Numbered from the stretch's first letter, positions 43,835 to 53,810 are shown. The stretch: DNA of 64,000 nucleotides from an uncultured Phascolarctobacterium sp. (GCA_949285135.1 CASDXO010000007.1:124001-188000); one strand, 5' to 3'. Notes: generated from the letters alone by a model not told the origin. Numbers and translations are program-made.

Positions 43835-45112
43835 TTATCTTTTTAAAGCTCTCCATGCAATATCTTTTCTGTAAAAAGCGCCGTCAAATTTAATATTTTC
43901 TACGGCTTCATAGGCACGGTCACGAGCTGCGCGGATATTATCGTCCACAGCAGTTACGCCCAGTACACGTCCGCCGGCAGTAACAATATCATTACCGGCT
44001 TTTTTAGTTCCGGCATGGAACACAACAGTATGCTCACGGGCACCTGCCTCCGACAGACCGGTAATAACCTTGCCTGTTTCATAACTTTCCGGATAACCGC
44101 CGGAAGCCATTACAACACAGACAGCTGCTTTATCGGACCAGGATACGTCAGCCTGATCAAGCGTTCCGGTTGCGCAGGCCAGCATGATATCTGCCAGATC
44201 ACTTTCCAGTAGCGGCAGTACCACCTGGGTTTCCGGATCACCGAAACGGCAGTTAAATTCTACTACCTTAATAATATCATCTTTAATCATCAGTCCGGCA
44301 TACAGGCACCCCTGATAAGGTGTACCTTCAGCAGCCATAGCAGCCACTACCGGTTTTAAAATTCTTTCCGTTGCTTTCAGACGCAGGATATCAGTCATTA
44401 CCGGCGCTGGAGCATATGTGCCCATACCGCCGGTATTAGGCCCTTTATCATTATCATAAATGCGTTTGTGATCCTGTGCAGCCAGCATGGGAACAACGGT
44501 TTTTCCATCGGTAAAAGCCAGCAGAGAAGCTTCTTCGCCTTCCATATATTCTTCCAGTACTATGCGGGCACCGGCATTACCGAATTTATGGTCAGCCATC
44601 ATCTCGTCAATAGCTTCCAGTGCTTCAGCTTCAGTCATGGCTACGACTACACCCTTACCGGCAGCCAGACCGTCAGCCTTTACTACAATAGGAGCTCCTT
44701 TTTCCTTAACATAAGCCTTGGCAGTTTCCATATCTTCACAAATCTTAAAAAATGCGGTAGGAATGTTATATTTAGCCATAAGCTCTTTGGAAAACGCCTT
44801 ACTGCCTTCCAGCTGTGCTGCAGCCTTGGAAGGCCCAAATACCGGCAAGCCGCGGCGTTTGAACACGTCCGCAATACCTGCAACCAATGTTGCTTCCGGT
44901 CCGACAACAGTCAGGTCGATGCTTTCTTCCTCTGCATAATCGGCAACCTTCTCCAGATCATCTAACTTCAAATCAATACAGCTGCATTTTTTTATCAGGC
45001 CGATGCCGGGATTGCCCGGAGCGGCGAATATTTTCTCTACTTTATCACTCTGGGCCAGCTTCCATGCCAGAGCATGTTCTCTGCCGCCACCGCCAATAAG
45101 TAATATTCTCAT
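43835..45112 (-). CDS. purD: Phosphoribosylamine-glycine ligase
   Basis: A 425-residue ATP-grasp enzyme making GAR, the second step of purine synthesis. The N-terminal GGGGREHALAWKL loop and GPEATLVAGIAD are diagnostic. ATP-grasp parts include KADGLAAGKGVVVA, EEYMEGEEASLLAFTDG and VEFNCRFGDPETQ. Full length for the family. It sits 16 nt after the purH fragment gene. Confidence 0.97.
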   Translation of the reverse strand: MRILLIGGGGREHALAWKLAQSDKVEKIFAAPGNPGIGLIKKCSCIDLKLDDLEKVADYAEEESIDLTVVGPEATLVAGIADVFKRRGLPVFGPSKAAAQLEGSKAFSKELMAKYNIPTAFFKICEDMETAKAYVKEKGAPIVVKADGLAAGKGVVVAMTEAEALEAIDEMMADHKFGNAGARIVLEEYMEGEEASLLAFTDGKTVVPMLAAQDHKRIYDNDKGPNTGGMGTYAPAPVMTDILRLKATERILKPVVAAMAAEGTPYQGCLYAGLMIKDDIIKVVEFNCRFGDPETQVVLPLLESDLADIMLACATGTLDQADVSWSDKAAVCVVMASGGYPESYETGKVITGLSEAGAREHTVVFHAGTKKAGNDIVTAGGRVLGVTAVDDNIRAARDRAYEAVENIKFDGAFYRKDIAWRALKR

Positions 45113-45128
45113 GCTTTTCCAGCCTTTC

Positions 45129-45722
45129 TTATTCAGCTAAGGATTTTTTCAGATATTCGCTGATCATTGCATCATATTCTGCAGTATGGGTAAATGCTTC
45201 CAGTGCCAGTTCCTTACGGGTTCTTGCATCAACATCGCCAGTTTCGCTGAGCATCTTCATGAGCCCTTCATAACGGCGGGGATAGGTAACAATGACAACA
45301 TCCTTGAAATTTTTCGCAGAAGCACGTACCATGGCGGGTCCGCCAATATCGATATTTTCAATGGCTTCAGCTTCGGTAACACCGGGTTTGGCAATAGTTT
45401 CACGGAAAGGATAGAGATTTACCACTACCAGATCGATAGGAGTGATGCCATGCTCAGCCAGTGCTGCCATATGCTCAGGATTGCTGCGTACGGCAAGGAT
45501 AGCACCATGAATCTTGGGATTCAGGGTCTTTACACGGCCATCCATAATTTCCGGAAAACCGGTTACATCACTTACATAGGTTACAGGGATACCTGCGTCT
45601 TTGATGGCTTTCATGGTACCGCCGGTAGAAATGATTTCTACGCCGTTTTCATGGAGGAAACGTGCCAGTTCCACAATACCAGTTTTATCAGAAACACTCA
45701 GTAACGCTCTTTTTATTTTCAT
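45129..45722 (-). CDS. purH: IMP cyclohydrolase, stand-alone PurH N-terminal domain
   Basis: A 197-residue protein corresponding only to the MGS-like IMP cyclohydrolase half of bifunctional PurH. Motifs are [31 protein letters not shown] and NLYPFRET. It ends cleanly with a normal stop and no remnant of the AICAR transformylase domain (about 320 residues) before purD. Hence it is a natural single-domain enzyme and not a truncation by frameshift, and AICAR formylation must come from another gene. The ribosome site is GAAGAGGTG. Confidence 0.93.
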   Translation of the reverse strand: MKIKRALLSVSDKTGIVELARFLHENGVEIISTGGTMKAIKDAGIPVTYVSDVTGFPEIMDGRVKTLNPKIHGAILAVRSNPEHMAALAEHGITPIDLVVVNLYPFRETIAKPGVTEAEAIENIDIGGPAMVRASAKNFKDVVIVTYPRRYEGLMKMLSETGDVDARTRKELALEAFTHTAEYDAMISEYLKKSLAE

Positions 45723-45736
45723 TTATCTGCACCTCT

Positions 45737-46348
45737 TCAGTCCAATACTCTTACACGACGTCCGTTGATCTGCAGCCTGTTCTCAGACCACAGCTTCAGC
45801 GCCTCCGGCATAGCCTTATGTTCCTGCTCCAATATTCTGGCAGCCAGTGTCTCTTCGGTATCATCATCTAATACCGTCACGGCTTTTTGCAGGATGATAG
45901 GGCCGCTGTCCGTACCCTCGTCAACAAAATGCACGGTGCAGCCGGAAATTTTTACGCCATAATCCACCGCCTGTCCCTGTGCATCAAGGCCTGGGAAACT
46001 GGGCAATAAAGCCGGATGAATGTTAACAATCTTATGCTGCCATCTGTTGACAAAACTGCCGCTTAAAATTCTCATAAAGCCAGCCAGTACCACCAGCTCA
46101 CAACCCGCTGCTGCCAAAGCGTTATGAATTCTGTCTTCAAATTCTTCTTTAGAAGCACATTCTTTTCGGGCAACTACAACTGTCGGAATACCGGCATCCT
46201 CTGCACGTTTCAACGCCAGCGCATCAGCCTTGTCACTGATGACAACGGTTATTTCAAGCTGCAGATAACCGTCAGCAATACGGTCCATTATTGCCTGCAG
46301 ATTACTTCCGCGTCCGCTTACCAGTACGCCAATTTTACGCTTATTCAC
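45737..46348 (-). CDS. purN: Phosphoribosylglycinamide formyltransferase
   Basis: A 203-residue folate-dependent GAR transformylase. Key motifs are LVSGRGSNLQAIMD, the folate/catalytic block IVNIHPALLPSFPGLDA, and SGCTVHFVDEGTDSGPII. The GTG start overlaps purM by 8 nt. It transfers formyl from 10-formyl-THF, the third step. Confidence 0.96.
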   Translation of the reverse strand: MNKRKIGVLVSGRGSNLQAIMDRIADGYLQLEITVVISDKADALALKRAEDAGIPTVVVARKECASKEEFEDRIHNALAAAGCELVVLAGFMRILSGSFVNRWQHKIVNIHPALLPSFPGLDAQGQAVDYGVKISGCTVHFVDEGTDSGPIILQKAVTVLDDDTEETLAARILEQEHKAMPEALKLWSENRLQINGRRVRVLD

Positions 46349-47402
46349 CGAACACTCCGCCTTTCATGACGGTCTGACGGCTGCCGGGAACTACGCTGCC
46401 GAGTTCGTAATAAACTTCACCGGCAGCACGCAGATGTTCACGTACCGCGTCAGCTTCTTCACCGCTTACTACCAGAACCATGCCTACGCCCATGTTGAAG
46501 GTACGATACATTTCTTTCCAAGGCACATTACCCCATTCCTGCAGTTTTTTGAAAACAACAGGGACTTCCCAGGCATCAGCATTGATTTGCGCATCACAGT
46601 TTTCCGGCAGGATGCGGGGAATATTATCATAAAAACCGCCGCCTGTAATATGTACCATGCCGTGCAGGTCAAATTTTTCAATCAGGGGCAGGCAGGTTTT
46701 AGGATACAGTCTGGTAGGAGTCAGCAGCTTTTCACCTAAAGTACAGCCAAATTCTTCAATCATGGTATCCATGGTAAAGCCCATAGCTTCAAAGCAGATT
46801 TTACGTACCAAAGAATAACCATTGGAATGTACACCGCTGGAGGGCAGACCTAAAAGTACATCACCCGGCTGTACTTTTTCACCGGTAATCATCTTGCTGC
46901 GGTCAACAACACCTACACAGAAACCAGCAATATCATATTCATTCTTTGCGTAAAAGCCAGCCATTTCAGCAGTTTCACCGCCAATTAAAGCACAGCCGGA
47001 TTCCTTGCAGGCATCCGCAACGCCTTTAACAATATTGGCAACTTTCTGAGAATCAACTTTGTCAACTGCAATATAGTCCAGGAAAAACAGCGGTTCAGCA
47101 CCCTGTACCAGAATATCGTTAACACACATGGCAACAGCATCCTGACCGATAGTATCATGTTTATCGGCCATAAACGCCAGTTTCAGCTTCGTACCTACAC
47201 CATCGGTACCGGAAACCAGTACGGGTTCCTTGTATTTGCCTGTATTTAAGGCAAACAGACCGCCAAAGCCTCCCAAATCGCCAATGACTTCAGAACGATA
47301 GGTCGCGCGTACGCTGTCTTTCATCAATTCAACAGCTTTATTGCCGGCGTCAATATCCACACCGGCATCTGCATAGGTAAACTGTTTCTTTTCTTCGCTC
47401 AT
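46341..47402 (-). CDS. purM: Phosphoribosylformylglycinamidine cyclo-ligase
   Basis: A 353-residue AIR synthetase. It shows YADAGVDIDAGNKAVELMK at the N-terminus, SGTDGVGTKLKLAF, GGETAEMAGFY and GGGFYDNIPRILP. The ribosome site is AGGAGG. It is 12 nt after purF and overlaps purN by 8 nt. Confidence 0.97.
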   Translation of the reverse strand: MSEEKKQFTYADAGVDIDAGNKAVELMKDSVRATYRSEVIGDLGGFGGLFALNTGKYKEPVLVSGTDGVGTKLKLAFMADKHDTIGQDAVAMCVNDILVQGAEPLFFLDYIAVDKVDSQKVANIVKGVADACKESGCALIGGETAEMAGFYAKNEYDIAGFCVGVVDRSKMITGEKVQPGDVLLGLPSSGVHSNGYSLVRKICFEAMGFTMDTMIEEFGCTLGEKLLTPTRLYPKTCLPLIEKFDLHGMVHITGGGFYDNIPRILPENCDAQINADAWEVPVVFKKLQEWGNVPWKEMYRTFNMGVGMVLVVSGEEADAVREHLRAAGEVYYELGSVVPGSRQTVMKGGVFGE

Positions 47403-47414
47403 GACTGCCTCCTG

Positions 47415-48845
47415 TTATTCCACTGTATTTTTAGGTTCGCGGCTGATTACTTCATCAGCACCGTCGGGATATTTAGCATTAAAGCAAGCGCAGCACAATC
47501 CATCCGGCTCGATAGCGCTGATAGCACGTTTCATGCCTTCCATGGAAATATAATGCAGGCTGTCAGCGCCAATGTATTCACAGATTTCAGCTTCGCTGCA
47601 GCGTGCTGCAATCAGTTCCTTACGTTCGGAAGTATCAATACCGTAGTAGCAGGAATCGGTTACCGGAGGAGAAGTAATGCATACATGAACTTCTCTTGCT
47701 CCTGCCTCTTTCAGAAGTTTAACTATTTTACCACTGGTAGTACCACGTACAATGGAGTCGTCTACCATTACTACAGATTTGCCTTTTACTACGCTGCGCA
47801 CCGGATTGAGTTTCAAGCGAACCGCATTCTGTCTTTGCTTCTGGGTAGGCTGGATAAAGGTACGGCCAACATAACGATTCTTGGTCAAACCCTCCATAAA
47901 GGGAATACCTGCTTCCAGAGCATAGCCTACTGCTGCCGGAGTACCGGAGTCAGGTACAGAAATAACAATATCAGGATTGATATCCCTGGTTTCCTTAGCC
48001 AGCTCGCGACCCATCTGGATACGTGCACCATAAACATCCTGTTTGTCGATAATACTGTCATTACGGGCAAAATACACATATTCAAATACGCAGTGAGCTG
48101 TATGCTGCGGCATCTTATCCGGCCACATAATGCTTCTGGGCACCTGGGTAGCGCTGTCGATAACCAGCATTTCACCAGGTTTGACATCACGAATCATTTC
48201 TGCGCCCACAAGGTCAAAGGCACAAGATTCAGAAGCTACACACCAGCCTTCACTCATTTTGCCCAGGCAAAGAGGACGGAAGCCGTAAGGATCACGCACA
48301 GCGATGATTTTATCATCAGTCATAATCAGGATAGCATAAGCACCCTGAATCTGGTTAACAGCTTCTGCCACACGTTCTTCAATAGTAGCTTTACGGCTGC
48401 GGGCCAGCAGACTCAGAACCACTTCAGTATCAACAGTAGTCTGGAAGACCACGCCATCTTTAGCCAGCTGTTCACGCAGCTGCCCCGCATTGGTCAGGTT
48501 ACCGTTATGGCTCAGCGCCAGATTGCCGCCATCAAAATAAACTTTAAGCGGCTGGGTATTATAAGCCATGCTGGCACCTGTTGTAGAATAACGCACATGT
48601 CCGATAGCCATATGGCCTTTCAGTTCGGAAACTCCATCCTTAAAGACATCGGCAACAAGTCCCATGCCTTTTTTCACCTGCATATGCTGGCCGTCGGCAA
48701 CAACAATACCCGTGCTTTCCTGACCGCGGTGCTGCAAGGCATAAAGTCCCCAGTAAGTATTTAAAGCGACATCCTCGGTGTGACTGTAAATACCGAATAC
48801 GCCACATTCTTCATGCAGCTTGTCATCCTGAAAAAATTTTTCCAC
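47415..48845 (-). CDS. purF: Amidophosphoribosyltransferase
   Basis: A 476-residue enzyme that starts purine synthesis by aminating PRPP. The GTG at 48845 (with AAGGAG upstream) gives a 13-residue propeptide before the catalytic Cys in EECGVFGIYS, as in the Bacillus-type enzyme. The PRPP motif is VVMVDDSIVRGTTSGKIV. Cysteines in AHCVFEY, TDSCYYG and LCCACF fit the 4Fe-4S ligands of this type. An O2-sensitive cluster fits an anaerobe. Confidence 0.96.
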   Translation of the reverse strand: MEKFFQDDKLHEECGVFGIYSHTEDVALNTYWGLYALQHRGQESTGIVVADGQHMQVKKGMGLVADVFKDGVSELKGHMAIGHVRYSTTGASMAYNTQPLKVYFDGGNLALSHNGNLTNAGQLREQLAKDGVVFQTTVDTEVVLSLLARSRKATIEERVAEAVNQIQGAYAILIMTDDKIIAVRDPYGFRPLCLGKMSEGWCVASESCAFDLVGAEMIRDVKPGEMLVIDSATQVPRSIMWPDKMPQHTAHCVFEYVYFARNDSIIDKQDVYGARIQMGRELAKETRDINPDIVISVPDSGTPAAVGYALEAGIPFMEGLTKNRYVGRTFIQPTQKQRQNAVRLKLNPVRSVVKGKSVVMVDDSIVRGTTSGKIVKLLKEAGAREVHVCITSPPVTDSCYYGIDTSERKELIAARCSEAEICEYIGADSLHYISMEGMKRAISAIEPDGLCCACFNAKYPDGADEVISREPKNTVE

Positions 48846-48861
48846 AGTAACTCTCCTTTGC

Positions 48862-49359
48862 CTATTTACTTTCAGCACGAAGTTTAGCCAGTTTTTCGCC
48901 CTTGGCTTTTACTTCTTCCTGCATTTTAACTCTGTTGTCAGCCAGTTTTTGTACCAGCTCAGGATATTTAACAGCCAGAATCTGTACGGCAAACAAAGCT
49001 GCATTCTTCGCTCCGTTGATGGCCATGGTAGCAACGGGAATGCCAGAAGGCATCTGTACAAAACTCAGCAGCGCATCCATACCATTCAGGGGTGTGGCAT
49101 TGATAGGAATACCGATAACCGGAACAGTGGTGTAAGCTGCGATAACGCCGCCAAGATGAGCAGCAGCGCCTGCAGCGGCAATGATTACTTCCACCCCGCG
49201 GTCACGGGCACCGGCAGCAAATTCGTGTACTACGTCCGGCGTGCGGTGAGCTGATGCTACTACGACTTCTACTTCCACGCCAAATTCTTTCAGTGTTTTT
49301 TCTGCCGGCTCTAAAATAGGCCAGTCAGAATTACTGCCCATAATAATTGCTACTTTCAT
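48862..49359 (-). CDS. purE: N5-carboxyaminoimidazole ribonucleotide mutase
   Basis: A 165-residue class I PurE. It begins [11 protein letters not shown], and has ASAHRTPD and [14 protein letters not shown] typical of the family. It is the first gene of the purine operon. No purK is seen next to it, and purC, purB and purL are not in the window. The ribosome site is AAGGGAGG. Confidence 0.96.
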   Translation of the reverse strand: MKVAIIMGSNSDWPILEPAEKTLKEFGVEVEVVVASAHRTPDVVHEFAAGARDRGVEVIIAAAGAAAHLGGVIAAYTTVPVIGIPINATPLNGMDALLSFVQMPSGIPVATMAINGAKNAALFAVQILAVKYPELVQKLADNRVKMQEEVKAKGEKLAKLRAESK

Positions 49360-49390
49360 TTCAATATACCTCCCTTAAATACCCTGCATG

Positions 49391-49457
49391 TAAAAAACAA
49401 AGCCCAAGTAAATTTATTAACTTGCAGAACAGTAAATAAAAATCTATCTCGGGCTTT
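49391..49457 (-). promoter_or_regulatory. Attenuator-like hairpin in the purine operon leader
   Basis: On the minus strand AAAGCCCGAG pairs with CTTGGGCTTT, followed by GTTTTTTA, giving an intrinsic-terminator shape about 30 nt upstream of purE. The 39-nt loop contains TTTATT/AATAAA, an inner pairing. It begins about 30 nt after the predicted transcript start, too near for a known purine or PRPP aptamer to fit before it, so the signal sensed is unknown. Confidence 0.55.
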
Positions 49458-49491
49458 AAATATCATCTGAATAATAATCTGATACACTTTA

Positions 49492-49520
49492 ATTTTACCA
49501 ATAGCCAGCGGTGGTGTCAA
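49492..49520 (-). promoter_or_regulatory. Promoter of the purine operon
   Basis: Perfect TTGACA and TAAAAT with a 17-nt spacer on the minus strand, the strongest -35 in the window. Confidence 0.78.
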
Positions 49521-49576
49521 ATAAATTGTGAACTTTTTAACACTTTTGCAGAAAAATGTTCGGAAGATGATTTTTT

Positions 49577-49610
49577 AAAGAAAAACCTGCCTGTCACAAT
49601 GACAGGCAGG
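49577..49610 (-). terminator. Terminator of clpB
   Basis: CCTGCCTGTCA and TGACAGGCAGG form a perfect 11-bp stem with a CAA-type loop, then TTTTTCTTT on the minus strand. Confidence 0.92.
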
Positions 49611-49616
49611 TAATAA

Positions 49617-52157
49617 TTATTTTATACTGATGTCAATTTTATCGTTATTCAGGATAACTTCCACATTATCACCGTTTTTTATTTCTCCGGCAACAATCTT
49701 GCGTCCCAGTAAATTTTCTACTGTATGAACAATAAGACGTTTCAGCGGTCTTGCACCGAAAGCAGGATCAAATCCTGCAGCTGCCAGATGTGCAACTGCT
49801 TCATCAGTTGCAGTCAGTTTGATTTCCAGCTGTCTGCTCAGACGTTCGGACAGTTCGCCCAAAACAAGTTTGACAATATCTTTAATCTGCTGTGCCTGCA
49901 GCGGTTTGAAGACAACTATATCATCTACCCTGTTCAGGAATTCAGGACGGAAGAAATTCATCAGCATTTTCTGAATCTCTTCTCTTTCCATGCTGCCCTG
50001 GTGCTTCATAATCTCGCTGCTGCCCAGATTACTGGTCATAATAATCAGAGTGTTTTTAAAATCTACGCTGCGGCCCTGACCGTCAGTCAGACGACCGTCA
50101 TCCAATACCTGCAGCAGTACATTAAATACGTCGGCATGAGCTTTTTCGATTTCATCCAGCAAAATAACGCTGTAAGGATGACGTCGTACAGCCTCAGTCA
50201 GCTGACCGCCTTCATCATAACCTACATAGCCGGGAGGCGCACCAATCAGACGGGAAACCGTGTGTTTCTCCATATATTCACTCATATCGATACGCACCAT
50301 ATTGCGTTCATCATCAAAAAGAACTTCAGCCAAAGTCTTGGCCAGCTCAGTTTTGCCAACGCCGGTGGGCCCGAGGAAGATAAAGGAACCGATAGGACGA
50401 TTAGGATCTTTAATACCGGCACGGGCACGAATGACAGCTTCGCTGACTGCTTTTACTGCCTCGTCCTGTCCGATGACTCTCTGATGCAGGATTTCTTCCA
50501 GATGCACCAGCTTATCGCGTTCGCCGCTGCCCAGTCTGGAAACCGGAATACCGGTCCAGGTGCTGACAACCTTGGCAATATCTTCTTCATCTACTTCTTC
50601 TTTCAGCAGAACATTTTCATTGCCTTCTTTGTCTTTAACGGAAAGGGCAGCCAGCTCTTTCTGCAAAGCAGGCAGGCGTCCATATTTCAGCTCTGCCAGT
50701 TTATTCAGGTCATAGCTGTGTTCAGCCTGTTCCATTTCCTGTTTAACGGCATCAATTTCCTTTTTGACTTCACGAACACGGGCAATGGAAGCTTTTTCAG
50801 CATCCCAGCGTTTCACAAGTTCGTCGTTTTCCTTACGAAGTTTTGCCAGTTCTTCCTCAATCTTAGCCTGACGCTCTTTGGACTGGTCATCATCTTCCTT
50901 GCTCAAAGCCTGCGCTTCAATTTCCAGCTGCAGAATGCGGCGCTTACTTTCGTCCAGCTCCGTAGGCAGCGAATCAATCTCAGTACGAAGACGTGCAGCA
51001 GCTTCATCTACGAGATCAATAGCCTTATCCGGCAGGAATCTGTCGTTAATATAACGATTGGACAGTACTGCCGCAGCAACCAAGGCCGCATCTTTAATCC
51101 GCACGCCATGATGTACTTCATAACGTTCTCTCAAGCCACGCAGGATGGAAATAGTATCTTCTACGCCTGGCTGTTTTACCAATACCGGCTGGAAACGGCG
51201 CTCCAGGGCACTGTCTTTTTCAATATATTTGCGATATTCATTCAAAGTAGTTGCACCAATGCAGCGCAGTTCGCCTCTTGCCAGCATAGGTTTGAGAATA
51301 TTGCCTGCGTCCATGGCACCTTCTGCTGCGCCTGCTCCTACAACGGTGTGCAGCTCATCAATAAACATGATAATCTGTCCGGCACTGTCAGAAACGGCTT
51401 TCAGTACTTTTTTCAGACGTTCCTCAAACTCACCGCGGAATTTAGCACCAGCTACTAATGCCGCCAAATCAAGAGCATATAAAGTCTTATTTTTCAGGCT
51501 TTCCGGCACATCTCCGGCTACGATGCGTCGAGCCAGTCCTTCTACAATGGCAGTCTTACCAACACCAGGTTCGCCTATGAGTACCGGATTATTTTTCTTT
51601 CTGCGGGACAGAATTTCTACTACACGGCGAATTTCTTCGTCACGACCAATAACCGGATCAAGTTTGCCTTCCCTGGCTTTAGCCGTCAAATCCTGACCAT
51701 ATTTTTCCAAAGTTTTCTTTGTTTCTTCATCGGCAGCACTGTTTTGATACTGCATATAGGCTGCCTCTGCCTTTTTACGGTCGATACCGTATTTTTTAAA
51801 CAGAGCAACAACATCGCTGTCGCCATCACTTATAATAGTAGCAACCAGCTGACCAATATTTACTTCACTGCCGCTTTGACCCAAAAGGGCCATTACACGG
51901 GCAAAGCCCGTTCCCATCATCAGCTGACGGTCCTGACCTTTGACACCGGGAATCTTGCTTACCAGCGCTTTTGCATCTCTGGTAAAATCATCTGCATTGA
52001 CCTTTAAGCCCTGCAGTAAAAATTTAAAGAAACCGTCGCTGCCGCACAAAGCTGCCACTACATGAGCAGTAGTCAATTCCTGATGATAATTCATCACGGC
52101 CTGCTGCTGCGCTGCTTCTAAAATGGATTTTACTTCTTCACTGTAGCGTTCTTCCAT
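49617..52157 (-). CDS. clpB: ATP-dependent chaperone ClpB
   Basis: An 846-residue disaggregase that works with DnaK. The N-terminal Clp_N repeat occupies about residues 1-145. AAA1 has [18 protein letters not shown]2 has [15 protein letters not shown], and the coiled-coil M-domain lies at about 400-525. [15 protein letters not shown] and [25 protein letters not shown] are present. The ATG at 52157 has AGGAGG upstream. It is monocistronic with a heat-shock-like promoter region. Confidence 0.97.
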   Translation of the reverse strand: MEERYSEEVKSILEAAQQQAVMNYHQELTTAHVVAALCGSDGFFKFLLQGLKVNADDFTRDAKALVSKIPGVKGQDRQLMMGTGFARVMALLGQSGSEVNIGQLVATIISDGDSDVVALFKKYGIDRKKAEAAYMQYQNSAADEETKKTLEKYGQDLTAKAREGKLDPVIGRDEEIRRVVEILSRRKKNNPVLIGEPGVGKTAIVEGLARRIVAGDVPESLKNKTLYALDLAALVAGAKFRGEFEERLKKVLKAVSDSAGQIIMFIDELHTVVGAGAAEGAMDAGNILKPMLARGELRCIGATTLNEYRKYIEKDSALERRFQPVLVKQPGVEDTISILRGLRERYEVHHGVRIKDAALVAAAVLSNRYINDRFLPDKAIDLVDEAAARLRTEIDSLPTELDESKRRILQLEIEAQALSKEDDDQSKERQAKIEEELAKLRKENDELVKRWDAEKASIARVREVKKEIDAVKQEMEQAEHSYDLNKLAELKYGRLPALQKELAALSVKDKEGNENVLLKEEVDEEDIAKVVSTWTGIPVSRLGSGERDKLVHLEEILHQRVIGQDEAVKAVSEAVIRARAGIKDPNRPIGSFIFLGPTGVGKTELAKTLAEVLFDDERNMVRIDMSEYMEKHTVSRLIGAPPGYVGYDEGGQLTEAVRRHPYSVILLDEIEKAHADVFNVLLQVLDDGRLTDGQGRSVDFKNTLIIMTSNLGSSEIMKHQGSMEREEIQKMLMNFFRPEFLNRVDDIVVFKPLQAQQIKDIVKLVLGELSERLSRQLEIKLTATDEAVAHLAAAGFDPAFGARPLKRLIVHTVENLLGRKIVAGEIKNGDNVEVILNNDKIDISIK

Positions 52158-52255
52158 TATCGCTACACCTCCTCTATCTCTTGTCAACTATAAAATAAAT
52201 ATCTTTATTTTGCTTTTTATGGTCTGAGAAAGCCTGTGCCGCTTCCGTAAGTCTT

Positions 52256-52290
52256 ATTATAACAGCAAAAGTCAAAAAGTCAAACATTTT
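52256..52290 (-). promoter_or_regulatory. clpB promoter with tandem GTCAAA repeats
   Basis: Minus-strand TTGACT and TATAAT with a 16-nt spacer. On the plus strand the -35 area reads AGTCAAAAAGTCAAA, two GTCAAA units 8 nt apart. CtsR operators are GTCAAA direct repeats with about 10-nt period, so this could be a non-canonical CtsR site. Confidence 0.45.
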
Positions 52291-52321
52291 TATTTGATTT
52301 TTGCGAATTTTTCTTATTGCA

Positions 52322-52349
52322 TTGACAACATGATATAAGTGTGTAAAAA
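52322..52349 (+). promoter_or_regulatory. Possible promoter of the lrgA/lrgB-type pair
   Basis: TTGACA and TAAAAA with a 16-nt spacer on the plus strand, about 50 nt before the first gene. Confidence 0.4.
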
Positions 52350-52397
52350 TGTAGCTATTCTTTTTTATTTCATTATTTATTTAAAGAGGGTCTTAAT

Positions 52398-52772
52398 ATG
52401 TCATCACAATCACTGCTGCATGGTCTTGCCATTCTGCTTTTTCTGCAATGGATAAGCACGCTGATAATCTCTTTCCTGCAAATACCTTTTCCGCCTGCCT
52501 TGCTTGGCATGCTGCTGCTTACGCTGCTGCTCGGCACCGGTATAATCCATATCTCCTATATTGAAGATATCTGTAATCTGCTCATTGAAAAAATGGGCAT
52601 GCTGTTTTTACCTGCAGGTGTCAGCATGCTGCTTTATCTGGACGTTATTAAAGCAGAATTTTCTGCTATCGCCCTGACCATCATTATCAGCAGTTTTGCA
52701 GTACTTCTGGCAACTTCACTGTTTTTGGAATTTATTTTAAAAAGACAGACAAAAAAAGGAGGTAAATCCTGA
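52398..52772 (+). CDS. CidA/LrgA family holin-like protein
   Basis: A 124-residue membrane protein with about four helices and short loops. It has FLQWISTLIISFLQIPFP and the PALLGMLLLTLLL segment typical of the CidA/LrgA family. The family is linked to murein hydrolase export or to pyruvate/glycolate transport. It overlaps the LrgB-type gene by one base and must be co-expressed. Divergent from clpB. Confidence 0.9.
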   Translation: MSSQSLLHGLAILLFLQWISTLIISFLQIPFPPALLGMLLLTLLLGTGIIHISYIEDICNLLIEKMGMLFLPAGVSMLLYLDVIKAEFSAIALTIIISSFAVLLATSLFLEFILKRQTKKGGKS

Positions 52773-53485
52773 TGTTTCCCGACCTTTTATTAAATTCTCC
52801 TCTCTTTGGTATCGGACTTACAATCATCGTTTACTGCGTATGTGAAATTATTGTAGAACGCCTTGAACTGAACATCGTCCCACCTTTTGTACTGGCCTGC
52901 CCGCTGATCATTGGCCTGCTGTTATTTAATCCGCAAATCAAATATGAACAATATGCCGCAGGCGGTAATTTCATCAATTTTATGCTGGGACCAGCCACTA
53001 TTGCGCTGGCACTGCCACTGATTCGTAACCGCAAAATTATTAAACAACATGCCGGTATTATGCTCGGCGGTATCACGATTGCTACTCTCACAGCGATTAT
53101 TTCCATTTATATCTGCGGCAGACTTTTCGGCACCAGCGAACAGGTACTGTTATCCTTACTACCAAAATCAGTAACCACGCCAATCGCCATTGAAATTTCT
53201 CATACCATAGGAGGTATTCCTCCTCTGACAGCAGCCGCTGTTATCTTTACCGGCATGCTGGGAGCAACCTTTAATCACAAGATTCTCAGTCTGTTCGGTA
53301 TTAAGAACGATTTGGCAGCCGGTCTTGCCATCGGTGCATCCAGTCATGGCCTCGGTACCAGTGTCTGTGCCAGTGTCAGTCCAGTACAGCTGGCTATCGG
53401 CGGTGTAGCTATTGCGCTTACCGGTATTTCCACTTCTATTCTGGCGCCTTTATTACTGCCTCTGCTGAAAAGCATTTTCGGTTGA
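52772..53485 (+). CDS. LrgB/CidB family membrane protein
   Basis: A 237-residue protein with about seven helices and family signatures LPKSVTTPIAIEISHTIGG and GASSHGLGTSVC. Its start (AAAAGGAGGTAAATCCTG-ATG) overlaps the partner stop. Together with the LrgA-type protein it probably forms one transport or lysis-control complex. Physiological substrate unproven. Confidence 0.92.
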   Translation: MFPDLLLNSPLFGIGLTIIVYCVCEIIVERLELNIVPPFVLACPLIIGLLLFNPQIKYEQYAAGGNFINFMLGPATIALALPLIRNRKIIKQHAGIMLGGITIATLTAIISIYICGRLFGTSEQVLLSLLPKSVTTPIAIEISHTIGGIPPLTAAAVIFTGMLGATFNHKILSLFGIKNDLAAGLAIGASSHGLGTSVCASVSPVQLAIGGVAIALTGISTSILAPLLLPLLKSIFG

Positions 53486-53506
53486 TAAAAAAGCTATACA
53501 TACAAA

Positions 53507-53542
53507 GAAAAGGAAGATGAACATTATGTTCATCTTCCTTTT
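53507..53542. terminator. Bidirectional terminator between lrgB-type and 53550 genes
   Basis: AAAGGAAGATGAAC and GTTCATCTTCCTTT form a 14-bp stem with a 5-nt loop between converging genes, with A- and T-tracts on both sides. Confidence 0.9.
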
Positions 53543-53549
53543 TTGCTTT

Positions 53550-53810
53550 TTATAAGTGCTGGATGGCACCGCGCAGCTCTGTAAAAACTACTGCTGTCTT
53601 ATCCGCAGGATAAACCTTGCAGGGCAATGCTTTCAAATCTTCGGGACGCCAGCCCTTTTTTTCTGCTGCCAGCTTTTCCACCGCCTGTTCCAGACTGTCT
53701 GCCAGTACAATGGCAATAGCATCAAGATAAAATTCACTGTTCACACATGGTTCTTCAATCATACTGTGACTATGGTAAGTCTTATTATGTCGCCAAACAT
53801 AAACATTCAT
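53550..53810 (-). CDS. Small protein of unknown function in the methionine operon
   Basis: An 86-residue soluble protein. It starts MNVYVWRHNKTYHSHSMIEE and ends with VFTELRGAIQHL; the middle has a helical DAIAIVLADSLEQAVEKLAAE stretch. Histidines at the N-terminus (RHN, HSH) might bind metal, which is only a guess. It is 25 nt after metH, has AGGAGG upstream, and ends at the operon terminator. I do not recognise the family. Confidence 0.7.
   Translation of the reverse strand: MNVYVWRHNKTYHSHSMIEEPCVNSEFYLDAIAIVLADSLEQAVEKLAAEKKGWRPEDLKALPCKVYPADKTAVVFTELRGAIQHL

Noticed and set aside
45129-45722. purH as a pseudogene truncated by frameshift
   Set aside because: The stop is clean, the downstream gap is only 16 nt, and no transformylase remnant can be found in any frame before purD.
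47553-48764. Open frame of about 400 codons opposite purF
   Set aside because: Same pattern: antisense to a clear gene, no family motifs, no ribosome site.
49725-51458. Long open frame of about 577 codons on the plus strand opposite clpB
   Set aside because: It is antisense to a full-length, motif-complete ClpB, has no ribosome site, and its Phe/Cys/Gln-rich translation is what the complement of coding DNA gives.
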